From Luteimonas sp. 8-5 (GTDB taxonomy: Bacteria > Pseudomonadota > Gammaproteobacteria > Xanthomonadales > Xanthomonadaceae), in assembly GCF_029763755.1 (NCBI RefSeq), contig NZ_JARUVM010000005.1, forward strand, positions 1 to 42,189: a stretch of 42,189 bases of DNA. The letters are read 5' to 3'. Shown one piece after another: positions 7,419-17,400 of this stretch. Made by a program: the position numbers and the translations under genes. The notes under the pieces were generated by a model that searched no databases, was not told where the DNA came from, and saw only the letters and a list, made by a program, of their open reading frames with translations. Numbering within the stretch: the first letter of the stretch is position 1; each line of letters opens with the position of its first letter.

Positions 7419-7712
7419 TTATCCGCAGCTGATGCCCACGATCGCGTCGCGTTCGTTGAGCTTGATGTTCACGCGGTCGCCGCGATAGTCCATGGTCACC
7501 GGCTGGCCCGGGCGGATCACGCGCACCGACTGGCTGCCGGTCTCGACCCGGATGCGCTCGACGATGTCGTCGCTCACGGCGTGGCCCATCGCCCAGCTCG
7601 CGGCTTCGGCATTGCAGGACTCCGCCAGCGGCGGCGGCCCCGGCGGCGGCATGGTGGCGCAGGCCGCGAGCGGCAACGCGATCAGCAGGATGGCGGGAAG
7701 TCGCATGGCCAT
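7419..7712 (-). CDS. Peptidase inhibitor I78 family lipoprotein
   Basis: The 97-residue protein begins with a lipoprotein signal (lipobox LAAC, C18) and a proline-rich spacer. The rest fits the I78 inhibitor family: WAMGHAVSDDIVERIR, SQSVRVIRPGQPVTMDYR, RVNIKLNERDAIVGISCG. Family members are small serine-protease inhibitors of the potato-inhibitor-like fold. Here the protein would sit on a membrane facing the periplasm. Two cysteines remain in the mature part (in ESCNAE and ISCG) and may pair. The start at 7712 was chosen because AGGAG precedes it by 7 bases. A longer frame exists upstream without such support. It is followed on the same strand by the RNase and barstar genes. Confidence 0.85.
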   Translation of the reverse strand: MAMRLPAILLIALPLAACATMPPPGPPPLAESCNAEAASWAMGHAVSDDIVERIRVETGSQSVRVIRPGQPVTMDYRGDRVNIKLNERDAIVGISCG

Positions 7713-7784
7713 GGCGGCACTCCTGGACGGATGGCGGGAGTGTGCAGCATCGGCGCGCCGGCGTGTGGCGTGCGTCAATGCCGC

Positions 7785-9248
7785 TCAGGCGATCATCAGG
7801 CCGGGCGCCGACGGGCGCACGGCGCGGCGACCGGCGTCGCCGCGGTTGGCCGGCCAGGCAGCGGCGATGCGCCGCACGGCCTCCACCAGTTCCTCTTCGT
7901 TGCGCGAGTAGGGAATCCGCAGCCAGCCGTCGAAGCCGCCCTCGACGCTGAACACCGGCCCGGGTGCCAGGAACACGCCGTGGCGTTCCATCGATGCGGC
8001 CATCGCCGTGGCGCTGCCGTGCGGCAGTTGCACCCACAGGGCCAGGCCGCCGTGCGGAATGCGGAAGCGCCAGTCCGGCAGGTGTTCGCGCATGGCGGCA
8101 ACCAGTACGTCACGGCGCGCGCGCAGGCGTTCGCGACGGATGGCATGGACGCTGTCGCCGGCCTTGAACAGCTCGGAAAGCACGAGCTGGTCGAACAGCG
8201 AACTGCCGAGGTCCAACTGCACGCGCGTGGCTACCAGATTGGCGACCAGGTCGAGCGGCGCGCGAATCCAGCCCAGGCGCACGCCACCCCAGTACATCTT
8301 CGATGCGCTGCCGATGCTGATCGCGTCGCGGGCATGCGCGGCGAACGGCGCCGGCATCGGCGCATCCAGCAACGAGGTCGGCTGCAGGGTTTCGTCGACG
8401 ACCGCCGTCGTGCCGGCCGCGCGCAAGGCGTGCGCGTAGCGTGCGCGCATCGCATCGTCCATCAGGAAGCCGGTGGGGTTCTGGAAATCCGGAATCAGGT
8501 AAGCCAGCCGCGGCGAGGCCTGGCGCAGCGTGGTTTCGATCTCGTCGAGGTCCCAGCCCGATTCGCCGAGCGGATCGGCCAGCGGCGAAGGCACCAGTTG
8601 CCCGCCGCCCAGCCGCAAGGCCTCGATCGCGTTGGCGTAGACCGGCGTTTCGATCATCACCCGGTCGCCGGGGCGCGACAGTGCGCGCGCGACGATGGCG
8701 ATCGCCGACAGCGCGCCCGAGGTGACGATGATCTGACCCGGCGTGGTCGGCAATCCACGTTGCGCATACCAGTCCGCGATGACCGCCTGCAGCTCCGGCA
8801 GGCCCGATGGCAGGTAGCCGCTGCCGCACAGGTAGCTGGGCAAGGCGGCGAGGGCGCGATCGTAGGCGGCCGCCACGCCCGGCGTCGCCGAGCCCGACGC
8901 GCAATTCAGGTCGATGCTGCCTTCCGGCGCGGCATCCATGCCGCCGGCGTGCAGCACGTGGTCGTGCGCGCGGCGGCGCTCGACCGGCACCGCGGCGTAG
9001 GTGCCCGATCCCTGGCGCGCGGTAGCGAAACCGGCATCGATCAGTTCGGCGTAGGCCCGCGATACGGTGCTGCGCGATACGCCCAGCGCCGAGGTGACCG
9101 CGCGCTCGCTGGGCAGCCGGGTGCCGACGGGGATGCGGCCGTCGCCGATCAGTTCCTGCAAGGCGCGTTGCAGGCCGAGCCAGGCCGGCGAACGGTCGAA
9201 GGGGCCGACCAGGGCGGCCAGGCGGGCAGGGGCAAGGGCGCGTTGCAT
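7785..9248 (-). CDS. MocR-type regulator: GntR helix-turn-helix fused to aminotransferase domain
   Basis: The 487-residue protein has an N-terminal winged helix of the GntR family (about residues 20-90, with PSERAVTSALGVSRSTVSRAY in two parts) and a fold type I aminotransferase domain with the PLP-binding lysine K317 in GSASKMYWGG. MocR proteins bind PLP or its adducts and control adjacent genes rather than acting as enzymes. It diverges from a yczE-like membrane gene, the arrangement known for the YczR subgroup. Clear repeats in the 52-base gap are likely its operator. No strong Shine-Dalgarno sequence precedes the ATG. The effector is unknown. Confidence 0.92.
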   Translation of the reverse strand: MQRALAPARLAALVGPFDRSPAWLGLQRALQELIGDGRIPVGTRLPSERAVTSALGVSRSTVSRAYAELIDAGFATARQGSGTYAAVPVERRRAHDHVLHAGGMDAAPEGSIDLNCASGSATPGVAAAYDRALAALPSYLCGSGYLPSGLPELQAVIADWYAQRGLPTTPGQIIVTSGALSAIAIVARALSRPGDRVMIETPVYANAIEALRLGGGQLVPSPLADPLGESGWDLDEIETTLRQASPRLAYLIPDFQNPTGFLMDDAMRARYAHALRAAGTTAVVDETLQPTSLLDAPMPAPFAAHARDAISIGSASKMYWGGVRLGWIRAPLDLVANLVATRVQLDLGSSLFDQLVLSELFKAGDSVHAIRRERLRARRDVLVAAMREHLPDWRFRIPHGGLALWVQLPHGSATAMAASMERHGVFLAPGPVFSVEGGFDGWLRIPYSRNEEELVEAVRRIAAAWPANRGDAGRRAVRPSAPGLMIA

Positions 9249-9250
9249 GG

Positions 9251-9290
9251 AGCCACTATCGCACAAATGGCTATACTCGATATAGCCACT
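9251..9290. promoter_or_regulatory. Operator between mocR-type and yczE-like genes
   Basis: A perfect inverted repeat TGGCTATA-CTCGA-TATAGCCA lies at 9268-9288. AGCCACT occurs twice in direct orientation (9251-9257 and 9284-9290), 33 bases apart start to start, about three helical turns. Direct repeats at such spacing are known for MocR regulators such as GabR. TATACT at 9272-9277 is a possible -10 box of the rightward promoter and sits inside the repeat. Confidence 0.75.
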
Positions 9291-9300
9291 TTTGGGCACG

Positions 9301-9972
9301 ATGCGCCGCATGGCTCCTCCCCCTGCCTCCACCGCCCTGGCCAACCTCGGCCCGCTGGCCCAGCTGCGTGCCGGGCGCATGCCCGAACGCCTGCTCAGGC
9401 TCGGCATCGGCCTGTGGCTGTACGGCCTGTCGGTGGCGCTGATGATCCGCGGCGCGATCGGCGCTTCGCCCTGGGACGTGTTCCACCAGGGCGTCGCGCT
9501 GCACCTGCCGTTGAGCTTCGGCACGGTGATGATCCTGGCCTCGGTGGCGGTGCTGCTGGCCTGGATCCCGCTGCGGCAGATGCCGGGCCTGGGCACCGTG
9601 GCCAACACCCTGCTCATCGGTCCCTTCGCCGACCTCAACCTGGCGCTGCTGTCGACGCCGGACCACCTGCTGCTACGCGTGGCCTTCATGCTCGCCGGCG
9701 TGCTGGTGTGCGCATTCGCCACCGGCCTGTACATCGGCGCGCAGCTCGGGCCGGGCCCGCGCGACGGGTTGATGACCGGCCTGGCGCGGCGCACCGGCTG
9801 GTCGATCCGGCTTGTGCGCACCGGGATCGAGGTCAGCGTGCTGGTCGCCGGCATCGCGCTGGGTGGCGTGTTCGGCATCGGCACCGTGGTGTTCGCGCTC
9901 GGCGTGGGCATCCCGACCCAGTTCTTCCTGCGCCGCCTGGTGGTACCGTTGCAACCGGTGGTGGCGCAATGA
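9301..9972 (+). CDS. YczE/YitT-like integral membrane protein
   Basis: The roughly 223-residue protein has five to six hydrophobic helices and the motifs GIGLWLYGLSVALMIRG, GASPWDVFHQG and GPGPRDGLMTGLARRTG typical of the YczE group of membrane proteins. Members are of uncertain function, and a transport or export role is often suggested. Start codons at 9301 and 9310 are both possible, and a TTG at 9292 is less likely. The gene diverges from the MocR-type regulator and overlaps the phzF-like gene by ATGA, so regulator, membrane protein and enzyme probably form one functional unit. Confidence 0.82.
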   Translation: MRRMAPPPASTALANLGPLAQLRAGRMPERLLRLGIGLWLYGLSVALMIRGAIGASPWDVFHQGVALHLPLSFGTVMILASVAVLLAWIPLRQMPGLGTVANTLLIGPFADLNLALLSTPDHLLLRVAFMLAGVLVCAFATGLYIGAQLGPGPRDGLMTGLARRTGWSIRLVRTGIEVSVLVAGIALGGVFGIGTVVFALGVGIPTQFFLRRLVVPLQPVVAQ

Positions 9973-10823
9973 CCGACATCCCGCACTCCGGCATCCTGCA
10001 CTACAGCGCGTTCACCGCCGACGGCCGCGGTGGCAATCCGGCCGGCGTGGTACTGGACGCGCGCGGCATGGACGAAGCCGCGATGCAGGACATCGCCGCG
10101 ACACTCGGCTATTCCGAAACCGCATTCCTGATGCCGCGCGACGAACCCGGCACGTTCGACATCCGCTACTACAGCCCGCTGACGGAAGTGAGCTTCTGCG
10201 GCCACGCCACCATCGCCACCGCGGTGGCGCACGCCGAGCGCCACGGCCCCGGCGAACGCCTGCTGCACACCCGGGCGGGCCCGGTGTGCGTCGCCGTCGA
10301 CGCCGCGAACATCGCGACGCTGAGCAGCGTCGAACCCCGGGTTACGCCGCTGGACGATGGCGACCTCGGCGCACTCCTGGCCGCGCTGCGCTGGCGTCGC
10401 GAAGACCTGGACCCGGCACTCCCGCCGGCAGTGGCCTACGCCGGTGCGTCGCATGCGGTTATCGCCGTGGCCACGCGCGCACGGCTGGCGCAGCTGGACT
10501 ACGACTTCAACGCGTTGCGCGACATCCTCGTCGCGCGCGGCTGGATCACCGTGGCCCTGGTCTGGCGCGAAGGCCCGGAAAGCTTCCATGCCCGCAATCC
10601 CTTCCCTACCGGCGGCGTGGTCGAGGATCCCGCGACCGGCGCCGCCGCGGCCGCGTTCGGCGCCTATCTGGCCGGGCAGGGCGCGCTGCCTGCGAGCCGC
10701 AGCTTCACCATCCGCCAAGGCGAGGACATGGGCCGGCCGAGCCTGCTCCACGTCGCCGTGCCCGAAGACCTGCGGCAAGGCGTGCGCGTGGGCGGCAGCG
10801 CGGTGAGCTTGCAGCGCGATTGA
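9969..10823 (+). CDS. PhzF-family isomerase-like protein
   Basis: The 284-residue protein belongs to the PhzF/diaminopimelate-epimerase-fold family. Typical motifs are GNPAGVVLDARGM near the N-terminus, the catalytic glutamate E50 in GYSETAFLMP, SFCGHATIATA (about residues 75-85) and DPATGAAAAAFGAYL near the C-terminus. PhzF isomerises a phenazine precursor, but most family members act on other, usually unknown, substrates, and no phenazine genes are seen nearby. It is translationally coupled (ATGA) to the yczE-like gene and probably controlled by the divergent MocR-type regulator. Confidence 0.88.
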   Translation: MTDIPHSGILHYSAFTADGRGGNPAGVVLDARGMDEAAMQDIAATLGYSETAFLMPRDEPGTFDIRYYSPLTEVSFCGHATIATAVAHAERHGPGERLLHTRAGPVCVAVDAANIATLSSVEPRVTPLDDGDLGALLAALRWRREDLDPALPPAVAYAGASHAVIAVATRARLAQLDYDFNALRDILVARGWITVALVWREGPESFHARNPFPTGGVVEDPATGAAAAAFGAYLAGQGALPASRSFTIRQGEDMGRPSLLHVAVPEDLRQGVRVGGSAVSLQRD

Positions 10824-10837
10824 GGCATGCTTCGCGG

Positions 10838-12436
10838 ATGGGAGTCCATCCATCCGCGCCGCCTCCGGCACCGACGCCGGCCAGGCGACTGCTGGCGGTT
10901 GCCGCCGGCACCGTGCTCACGCTCGTGGCCCTGGTCGGCAGCGGCCTGCTGCTCAACGAACGGCTCGCGCCGAAGGCGACGGGCGCGCCGGGCCATGCGT
11001 TGCCGCTGCAGGCCACGCAGACGGAAATCGACCGCGAACTGGCGCCGTTGCTGGCCGCCAACCCCGGCAAGACCGGTGCGCTGCTGCTGCCCGACGGCCT
11101 GGACGCCTATGCCGCGCGCGCGATGACCGCGCAGAAGGCCGGGCGCAGCCTCGACCTGCAGTACTACATCTGGCACGACGACCTCACCGGACACCTGCTC
11201 GTGCGCGAAGTGCACGCGGCGGCAGAACGCGGCGTGCGCGTGCGCATCCTGCTCGACGACATGAACGCCGCGGGCCGCGACCCGCAATGGATGGCGCTGG
11301 ACGCCCATCCAAACATCGAGCTGCGCCTGTACAACCCGTTTCGCAACCGCAGCGGCATCGAGCGCGGGCTGGAACTGGTGCAACGCGTGTTCAGCGTCAA
11401 CCACCGCATGCACAACAAGGCCTGGATCACCGACGGGCGCGTTGCGATCATCGGCGGGCGCAACATCGGCGAGGAGTACTTCGCCGCGGCCGGCACGGTC
11501 AACTTCCGCGACCTCGACCTGTTGCTGTTCGGGCCGGCGGTGGAGCAGGCCAGCGCGATCTTCGACCGGTTCTGGAACAGCAGCGCGGTGGTCCCGCTGG
11601 CGGCGCTGCACCAGTCCTCGGCCGAAACCCTGCGCGGCACGATCGCCGGCTTCGACGACGAATCGCTGCAGGCCCGGGCGCAACCCTACCTGGAACGGGT
11701 GGCGGCCTCGCCCAGCGTGCGCGACTACCTCCAGCAGCAGTTGCGGCCGGTATGGACCGATCGCCTGCAGGTCGTTTCCGACCCGCCGGACAAGCGCAGC
11801 GACGATGCGCGCGACGACTGGCTGGTGACGTCGCTGCTCGACATGCTGCGCGGCGCCCGCACCAAGGCGTTGCTGGTCTCGCCGTACTTCGTGCCCGGCG
11901 AAACCGGCACCGAAGGCCTGTCGGCGCTTGCGCGCGACGGCGTCGAGGTCGGCGTCATCACCAACTCGCTGGCGGCCAACGACGTGCCCGCAGTGCACAG
12001 CGGCTATGCCCGCTACCGCCCGGCGCTGCTGCGCAACGGCGTGCGCCTGCACGAGATCCGGGCGCGCGGCCGCCCGGAAAGCGCCGGTCCGTTGGGCAGC
12101 AGCGGCGCGAGCCTGCACACCAAGGCGTTCGTGGTCGACGACGCGCGCGGCTTCGTCGGCTCGTTCAACCTGGATCCACGCTCGGCCACGCTCAACACCG
12201 AGATGGGCGTGGTGTTCGACGACCCGGCGCTGGCCGCCGGCGTGCGCGCCGAGTACCTGCGCCTGTCCGCGCCTGAATACAGCTACTGGGTGTTCCTCGG
12301 CCGCGAAGGCGAAGTGCGCTGGCTCGACCGCGCCGGGCAACGCCCGGTCGTGCTCGACAGCGAGCCGGACGCGGGCGTGTTCCGCCGTGCCGTGGCACAC
12401 GCGCTGGGCTGGCTGCCGATCGAATCACAACTGTAG
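10838..12436 (+). CDS. Membrane-anchored phospholipase D / cardiolipin synthase-like protein
   Basis: The 532-residue protein has one N-terminal membrane helix (about residues 16-38) and two HKD motifs: HNKAWITD starting at H192 followed by IIGGRNIG, and HTKAFVVD starting at H427 followed by GSFNLDPRS. Two such motifs form one active site in phospholipase D enzymes. The size and motif context resemble the ClsC branch of cardiolipin synthases, which make cardiolipin from phosphatidylglycerol and phosphatidylethanolamine, with the domain facing the periplasm. A second family member lies at 23507. The ATG at 10838 lies 15 bases after the phzF stop. Confidence 0.85.
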   Translation: MGVHPSAPPPAPTPARRLLAVAAGTVLTLVALVGSGLLLNERLAPKATGAPGHALPLQATQTEIDRELAPLLAANPGKTGALLLPDGLDAYAARAMTAQKAGRSLDLQYYIWHDDLTGHLLVREVHAAAERGVRVRILLDDMNAAGRDPQWMALDAHPNIELRLYNPFRNRSGIERGLELVQRVFSVNHRMHNKAWITDGRVAIIGGRNIGEEYFAAAGTVNFRDLDLLLFGPAVEQASAIFDRFWNSSAVVPLAALHQSSAETLRGTIAGFDDESLQARAQPYLERVAASPSVRDYLQQQLRPVWTDRLQVVSDPPDKRSDDARDDWLVTSLLDMLRGARTKALLVSPYFVPGETGTEGLSALARDGVEVGVITNSLAANDVPAVHSGYARYRPALLRNGVRLHEIRARGRPESAGPLGSSGASLHTKAFVVDDARGFVGSFNLDPRSATLNTEMGVVFDDPALAAGVRAEYLRLSAPEYSYWVFLGREGEVRWLDRAGQRPVVLDSEPDAGVFRRAVAHALGWLPIESQL

Positions 12437-12473
12437 GCACGGTCACGGAGCCTGTGCCTTATGGCAGGGGCAC
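12435..12473. terminator. Weak overlapping hairpins after the phospholipase D gene
   Basis: AGGCAC (12435-12440) can pair with GTGCCT (12454-12459), and this second arm can alternatively pair with GGCAC at 12469-12473. Stems are short and no T-tract follows, so termination is only a possibility. Confidence 0.25.
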
Positions 12474-12527
12474 GGCGGCAAGCGACCGCTAGGATGGAGC
12501 GGTTGCCATCCGCACCGGGGAGTTGCC

Positions 12528-14414
12528 ATGTCGCGTCGCCTGATCCTTGCCGCCCTCTCGCTGGCCATCGCCGGCAGCCTGTACGCCGAAGTCCCGGCAC
12601 CGCGCGACGTGCCGTATTCGCCAGGCACCATCAAGCTGGAGGTGGACGCGACCAACCTGGCCCAGCGCATCTTCCACGTGAAGCAGACCATCCCGGTGCA
12701 GGCAGGAGACCTGACCCTGCTGTATCCGATGTGGATCCCGGGCGGACACACGCCGCGCGGCGCGATCGACAAGATCGCCGGCATCACCTTCACCGCCAAC
12801 GGCCGGAAGCTGGAGTGGAAGCGCGACACCATCGAGGTCGCCGCCTTCCACGTCACCGTGCCCGAAGGCGTGACCGAGATTACCGCCGAGTTCGACTTCC
12901 TTTCGCCGACCGACCGCTCGCAGGGCCGGGTGGTGATGACGCCGAACATGCTCAACCTGCAGTTCATCTCCACCGTGCTGTATCCGGCAGGCCACTACGC
13001 CAGCCAGATCACCTTCGATCCGATCGTCACCTATCCCGAAGGCTGGACCGCGTTCACCGCGCTGCACGTGGACAGCAGCAACGGCAGCACCATCGACTAC
13101 GAAAACGTGCCACTGGACATCCTCGCCGACTCGCCGGTGTTCGCCGGCCGCTACGCGAAGCAGATCGACCTGACGCCCAAGGGCAACAAGGTGCCGGTGC
13201 GCCTGGGCGTGGTGGCGGACGCCGCCAAGTACCTGGAGGCGAAGCCCGAGCAGGTGAAGCAGCATGCGGCGATGGTCGAGCAGGCGCTGAAGCTGTACGG
13301 CGCGCAGCACTACGACCACTACCAGTTCCTGTTCGCGCTCTCCGACCAGATGAGCGGCATCGGCCTGGAGCACCAGCGCTCGAGCGAGAACGGCGAGGAC
13401 CCGGGCTACTTCACCGACTGGAAGGAGAAGGCCGGCTTCAGCGACCTGCTGCCGCACGAGTACACCCACTCCTGGAACGGGAAGTACCGCCGCGGCGCCG
13501 ACCTGTGGACGCCGAACTACAACGTGCCGATGCAGGACAGCCTGCTGTGGGTGTACGAGGGCCAGACCCAGTACTGGGGCAACGTGCTGGCCGCGCGCAG
13601 CGGCATGCGCCCGATGGAAGCCTCGCGCGATGCGCTGGCGATGGTGGTGGCGACCTATGCCGACAACCGCCCGGGGCTGGGCTGGCGCAACGTGCAGGAC
13701 ACCACCAACGACCCGATCATCGCCGCGCGTGCGCCCCGCGCGTACCGCAACTACCAGATGAGCGAGGACTACTACCGCGCCGGCCAGCTGATCTGGCTGG
13801 AGGCCGATGCCCTGATCCGCAACGGCACGAAGAACCGCAAGTCGCTGGACGATTTCGCCAGGGCTTTCTTCGGCGTCAACGACGGCGAGTGGAAGGTCCA
13901 GAACACCTACACTTTCGAGGACGTGGTCGCGACGCTCGATGGCGTGATGGCGCACGACTGGGCGACATTCCTGCGCGAGCGCCTCGACGGCAAGGTGCCG
14001 CTGACCGGCGGCATCGAGGCCGCCGGCTGGAAGCTGGTCTACAAGGACGAACCGAGCGCGCTGGCCAAGTCCTGGGGCGGCAGCGGCGGCGACTTCGTGT
14101 ACTCGCTCGGCCTTTCGCTGGGCAAGGACGGCGGCGTCAGCGACGTGCGCTGGGACAGTCCGGCGTTCAATGCTGGCCTGGGCACCGGCGCCACCATCGT
14201 CGCGGTGAACGACCAAGCCTACGACAAGACCGTGCTCGAGGACGCGGTCAAGGCCGCGAAGGACGGCAAGGCCCCGATCCGCCTGCTGGTGAAGGAGTTC
14301 GACCGCTATCGCACGGTCGACATCGACTACCACGGCGGCCTGCGCTACCCGCACCTGGAACGCATCGAAGGCGTTCCGGACCGCCTGACGGCGATCTTCA
14401 CCCCACGCAAGTAG
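12528..14414 (+). CDS. M61-family metallopeptidase with PDZ domain
   Basis: The 628-residue protein has a cleavable signal peptide (residues 1-20, ending SLYA) and belongs to the M61 glycyl aminopeptidase family. The zinc site HEYTH starts at H310 in LLPHEYTHSWNGKYRRG, with the second glutamate expected in WVYEGQTQYWG. The upstream motif GIGLEHQRSS is also conserved. A PDZ-like domain near residues 510-600 (GLSLGKDGGVSDVRWDSPA, GTGATIVAVNDQ) is the usual C-terminal partner. The enzyme should act in the periplasm on small N-terminal residues. The last 17 bases overlap the convergent oxidoreductase gene. Confidence 0.93.
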   Translation: MSRRLILAALSLAIAGSLYAEVPAPRDVPYSPGTIKLEVDATNLAQRIFHVKQTIPVQAGDLTLLYPMWIPGGHTPRGAIDKIAGITFTANGRKLEWKRDTIEVAAFHVTVPEGVTEITAEFDFLSPTDRSQGRVVMTPNMLNLQFISTVLYPAGHYASQITFDPIVTYPEGWTAFTALHVDSSNGSTIDYENVPLDILADSPVFAGRYAKQIDLTPKGNKVPVRLGVVADAAKYLEAKPEQVKQHAAMVEQALKLYGAQHYDHYQFLFALSDQMSGIGLEHQRSSENGEDPGYFTDWKEKAGFSDLLPHEYTHSWNGKYRRGADLWTPNYNVPMQDSLLWVYEGQTQYWGNVLAARSGMRPMEASRDALAMVVATYADNRPGLGWRNVQDTTNDPIIAARAPRAYRNYQMSEDYYRAGQLIWLEADALIRNGTKNRKSLDDFARAFFGVNDGEWKVQNTYTFEDVVATLDGVMAHDWATFLRERLDGKVPLTGGIEAAGWKLVYKDEPSALAKSWGGSGGDFVYSLGLSLGKDGGVSDVRWDSPAFNAGLGTGATIVAVNDQAYDKTVLEDAVKAAKDGKAPIRLLVKEFDRYRTVDIDYHGGLRYPHLERIEGVPDRLTAIFTPRK

Positions 14415-17400
14415 CCCACTCGCGCAGCAGCGCCGCCTCGCGCGCCCGGGCCTGTTCCAGGTGCGCGTGCTTGACGTGGCCGTAGCCGCGGATGTGCTCG
14501 GGCACCGCGGCGATGCTGGCCGCCAGCGCGACGTTCGCGGGCGACAGCGACTCGAGCAGGCCGTCGACGGTGCGCTCGTACGCCGCGATCAGCGCGCGCT
14601 CGCCGCGGCGTTCGGCGGTATGGCCGAACACGTCCAGCGGCGTGCCGCGCAGCCCGCGCAGCTTCGCCAGCACCCGGAACGCGGTGAACACCCACGGTCC
14701 GTACTCGCGCTTGAGCAGTCGGCCTTCGGCGTCCTTCTTCGCCAGCAGCGGCGGCGCGAGGTGGAAGTGCAGCTTGAAGTCGCCTTCGAACTGCTGCTCC
14801 AGGCGCTTGCGGAACTCGCCGCTGGTGTACAGGCGCGCCACTTCGTACTCGTCCTTGTACGCCATGAGCTTGAACAGGTAGCGCGCCGCCGCCTCGGTGA
14901 GGTCGGTGCTGCCGGGCGCGCGTGCCTGCTCGGCGGCGCGCACGCGGGCGACGAAGTCGGTGTAGCGGCGGGCGTAGCGCGCGTTCTGGTAATCGCGCAG
15001 GAACGCGGCGCGGCGGGAGACCACTTCGTCCAGCGAGCGCGACAGGCGCGTGTCGTCCAGCGGCGAGAACGCGGCCTCGCCGGTCGCCGCGGCCGGTACG
15101 TGGCGCAGCGCGTCTTCGTCGCGGGTGGCGAGTTGGGCGTCGCCGATGCCGGACTCGCGGCCCTCGGACGGACGCGGCGCCAGCAGTGGCAGCGCATTGG
15201 CGGTGGCGTCGGCCAGCGTGGGAATGTTGCTGCCGCCTTCGAGCATGCCGATGCCGGCCGCCTCCAGCACCGCCGGTAGGTCGATGGCGGCCAGGCGGCC
15301 CCAGGCGAACGCGGTCTTGTTCATTTCCACCGCGGCGCCGTTGAGTTCGACCGCGCGCATCAGCGAATCGAAGGACAGCGGCACCAGGCCGCGCTGCCAG
15401 GCGTAGCCGAGCATGAACAGGTTGGCACCGATCGCGTCGCCCATCAGCGCGGTCGCGATCCGGGTCGCGTCCACCTGCGCCGGCTCGGCGCCGTCGAGCG
15501 CCGTGCGCACTGCCGCGACGATGTCGCTGGCCGGGAACTGCATGTCCGGACGCGTAGTGAAGGTGCCCGGCATCGCCTGGTAGGTGTTGAGCACTACCCG
15601 GGTGCGTCCGCTGCGGATCTTCGACAGCGCCCAGTAATCGTTGACCACGACCATGTCGCAGCCCAGCACCAGGTCGGCCTCGCCGGCGGCGATGCGCACG
15701 GCATGGATCTGCGACGGTGTGCGCGCAATGCGGATGTGGGTGGTGACCGCGCCGCCCTTCTGCGCCAGGCCGGTCTGGTCGAGCACGGTCGCCCCCTTGC
15801 CTTCCAGGTGCCCGGCCATGCCCAGCAGCGCGCCGATGGTGACCACGCCGGTGCCGCCGACGCCGGTGATCAGGATGTTCCAGGGTCGCGAAAGATCGGT
15901 CGCGATCGATGGCATGGGCAAGTCGGCCAGGCGCGAGGCCGCCGTCGCAGCACCGCCCGCGGCCTGTCCCTTGCGCGGCTTGCCACCGTGCACGGTGACG
16001 AAGCTGGGGCAGAAGCCCTCGACGCAGCTATAGTCCTTGTTGCAGTTGGACTGGTCGATCTCGCGCTTGCGCCCGAACTCGGTTTCCTTCGGCAGCACGC
16101 TCACGCAGAACGACTTCCTGCCGCAGTCGCCGCAGCCTTCGCACACCAGCGAGTTGACGAACACGCGCTTGGCCGGGTCGACCATCTTGCCGCGCTTGCG
16201 CCGGCGGCGCTTCTCCGTGGCGCAGGTCTGGTCGTAAATGAGGACGCTGACCCCCTTCACTTCGCGCAGCCGCTTCTGGGTGGCGTCGAGTTCGCGTCGG
16301 TCCAGGAACTCGACCCCTTCAGGGAAGATCGACCGATCCGACCACTTTTCGATGTCGTCGCTCAACACCACGATCGCCTGCACGCCTTCGGCGCGCACCT
16401 GGTGCGCGATCTGCGGCACGCTGAGCTGGCCGTCGACCGGCTGCCCGCCGGTCATCGCGACCGCGTCGTTGTAGAGGATCTTGTAGGTGATGTTGACGCC
16501 GCTGGCGACGGACTGCCGGATCGCCAGGGTGCCGGAATGGAAATAGGTGCCGTCGCCCAGGTTCTGGAATACGTGCGGCGTGTCGGTGAACGGCGCCTGC
16601 CCGGACCAGGTGACGCCTTCTCCGCCCATGTGGGTGAAGGTGTCGGTGCTGCGGTCCATCCACGTGACCATGTAATGGCAGCCGATGCCGGCCAGCGCGC
16701 GCGAACCCCCCGGCACCTGGGTCGAGGTGTTGTGCGGGCAGCCCGAACAGTAGTGCGGAACGCGCGGGAAGTTGGCGCGCGGCAGGGCGAGCTCGCCCTC
16801 CTTGGCGTCCATCCACTGCAGCACCTGCTGCATCCGCGCGGACTGGTGGAATCTCTGGATGCGGCGCGCGATCACGCCGGCGATGCGCGCCGGCGTCAGC
16901 TCGTTGGTCGACGGCAGGATCCATTCGCCGGATTCGTCGTACTTGCCGACGATCGAAGGACGCTCGCCTTCGAAGTTGTAGAACAGCTCCTTCATCTGGC
17001 TTTCGATGAAGGACTGCTTCTCCTCGACTACCAGGATGTCCTGCAGGCCGCGCGCGAACGCGCGGATGCCGACCGGCTCCAGCGGCCAGGTCATGCCGAC
17101 CTTGTACACGCGGATGCCGATGTCGCGGCACGCCGCTTCGTCCAGGCCGAGGTACTCGAGTGCCTGCAGCACGTCGAGGTAGCTCTTGCCGGTGGTAACG
17201 ATGCCCAGCCGCGCGTCGGGCGAATCGATCGCGATGCGGTCGATGCGGTTGGCGCGTGCAAACGCCTGCGCCGCCTTGACCGCATACATGTGCAGGCGCA
17301 TTTCCTGGTCCAGCGGCGGATCCGGCCAGCGGATGTTGAGCCCGCCCGGGGGCACTTCGAAATCGTCGGGGATGGCGATGCGCAGCGCGAACGGATTCAC

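Noticed and set aside
9969-10823. Phenazine biosynthesis because of the PhzF-like protein.
   Set aside because: None of the other phz genes is in the window, and most PhzF-family proteins act elsewhere.
12489-14354. A 621-codon open frame on the minus strand, antisense to the M61 peptidase gene.
   Set aside because: It mirrors the codon pattern of a real gene with intact catalytic motifs, is full of histidine/valine/arginine shadow composition and has no recognisable domain.
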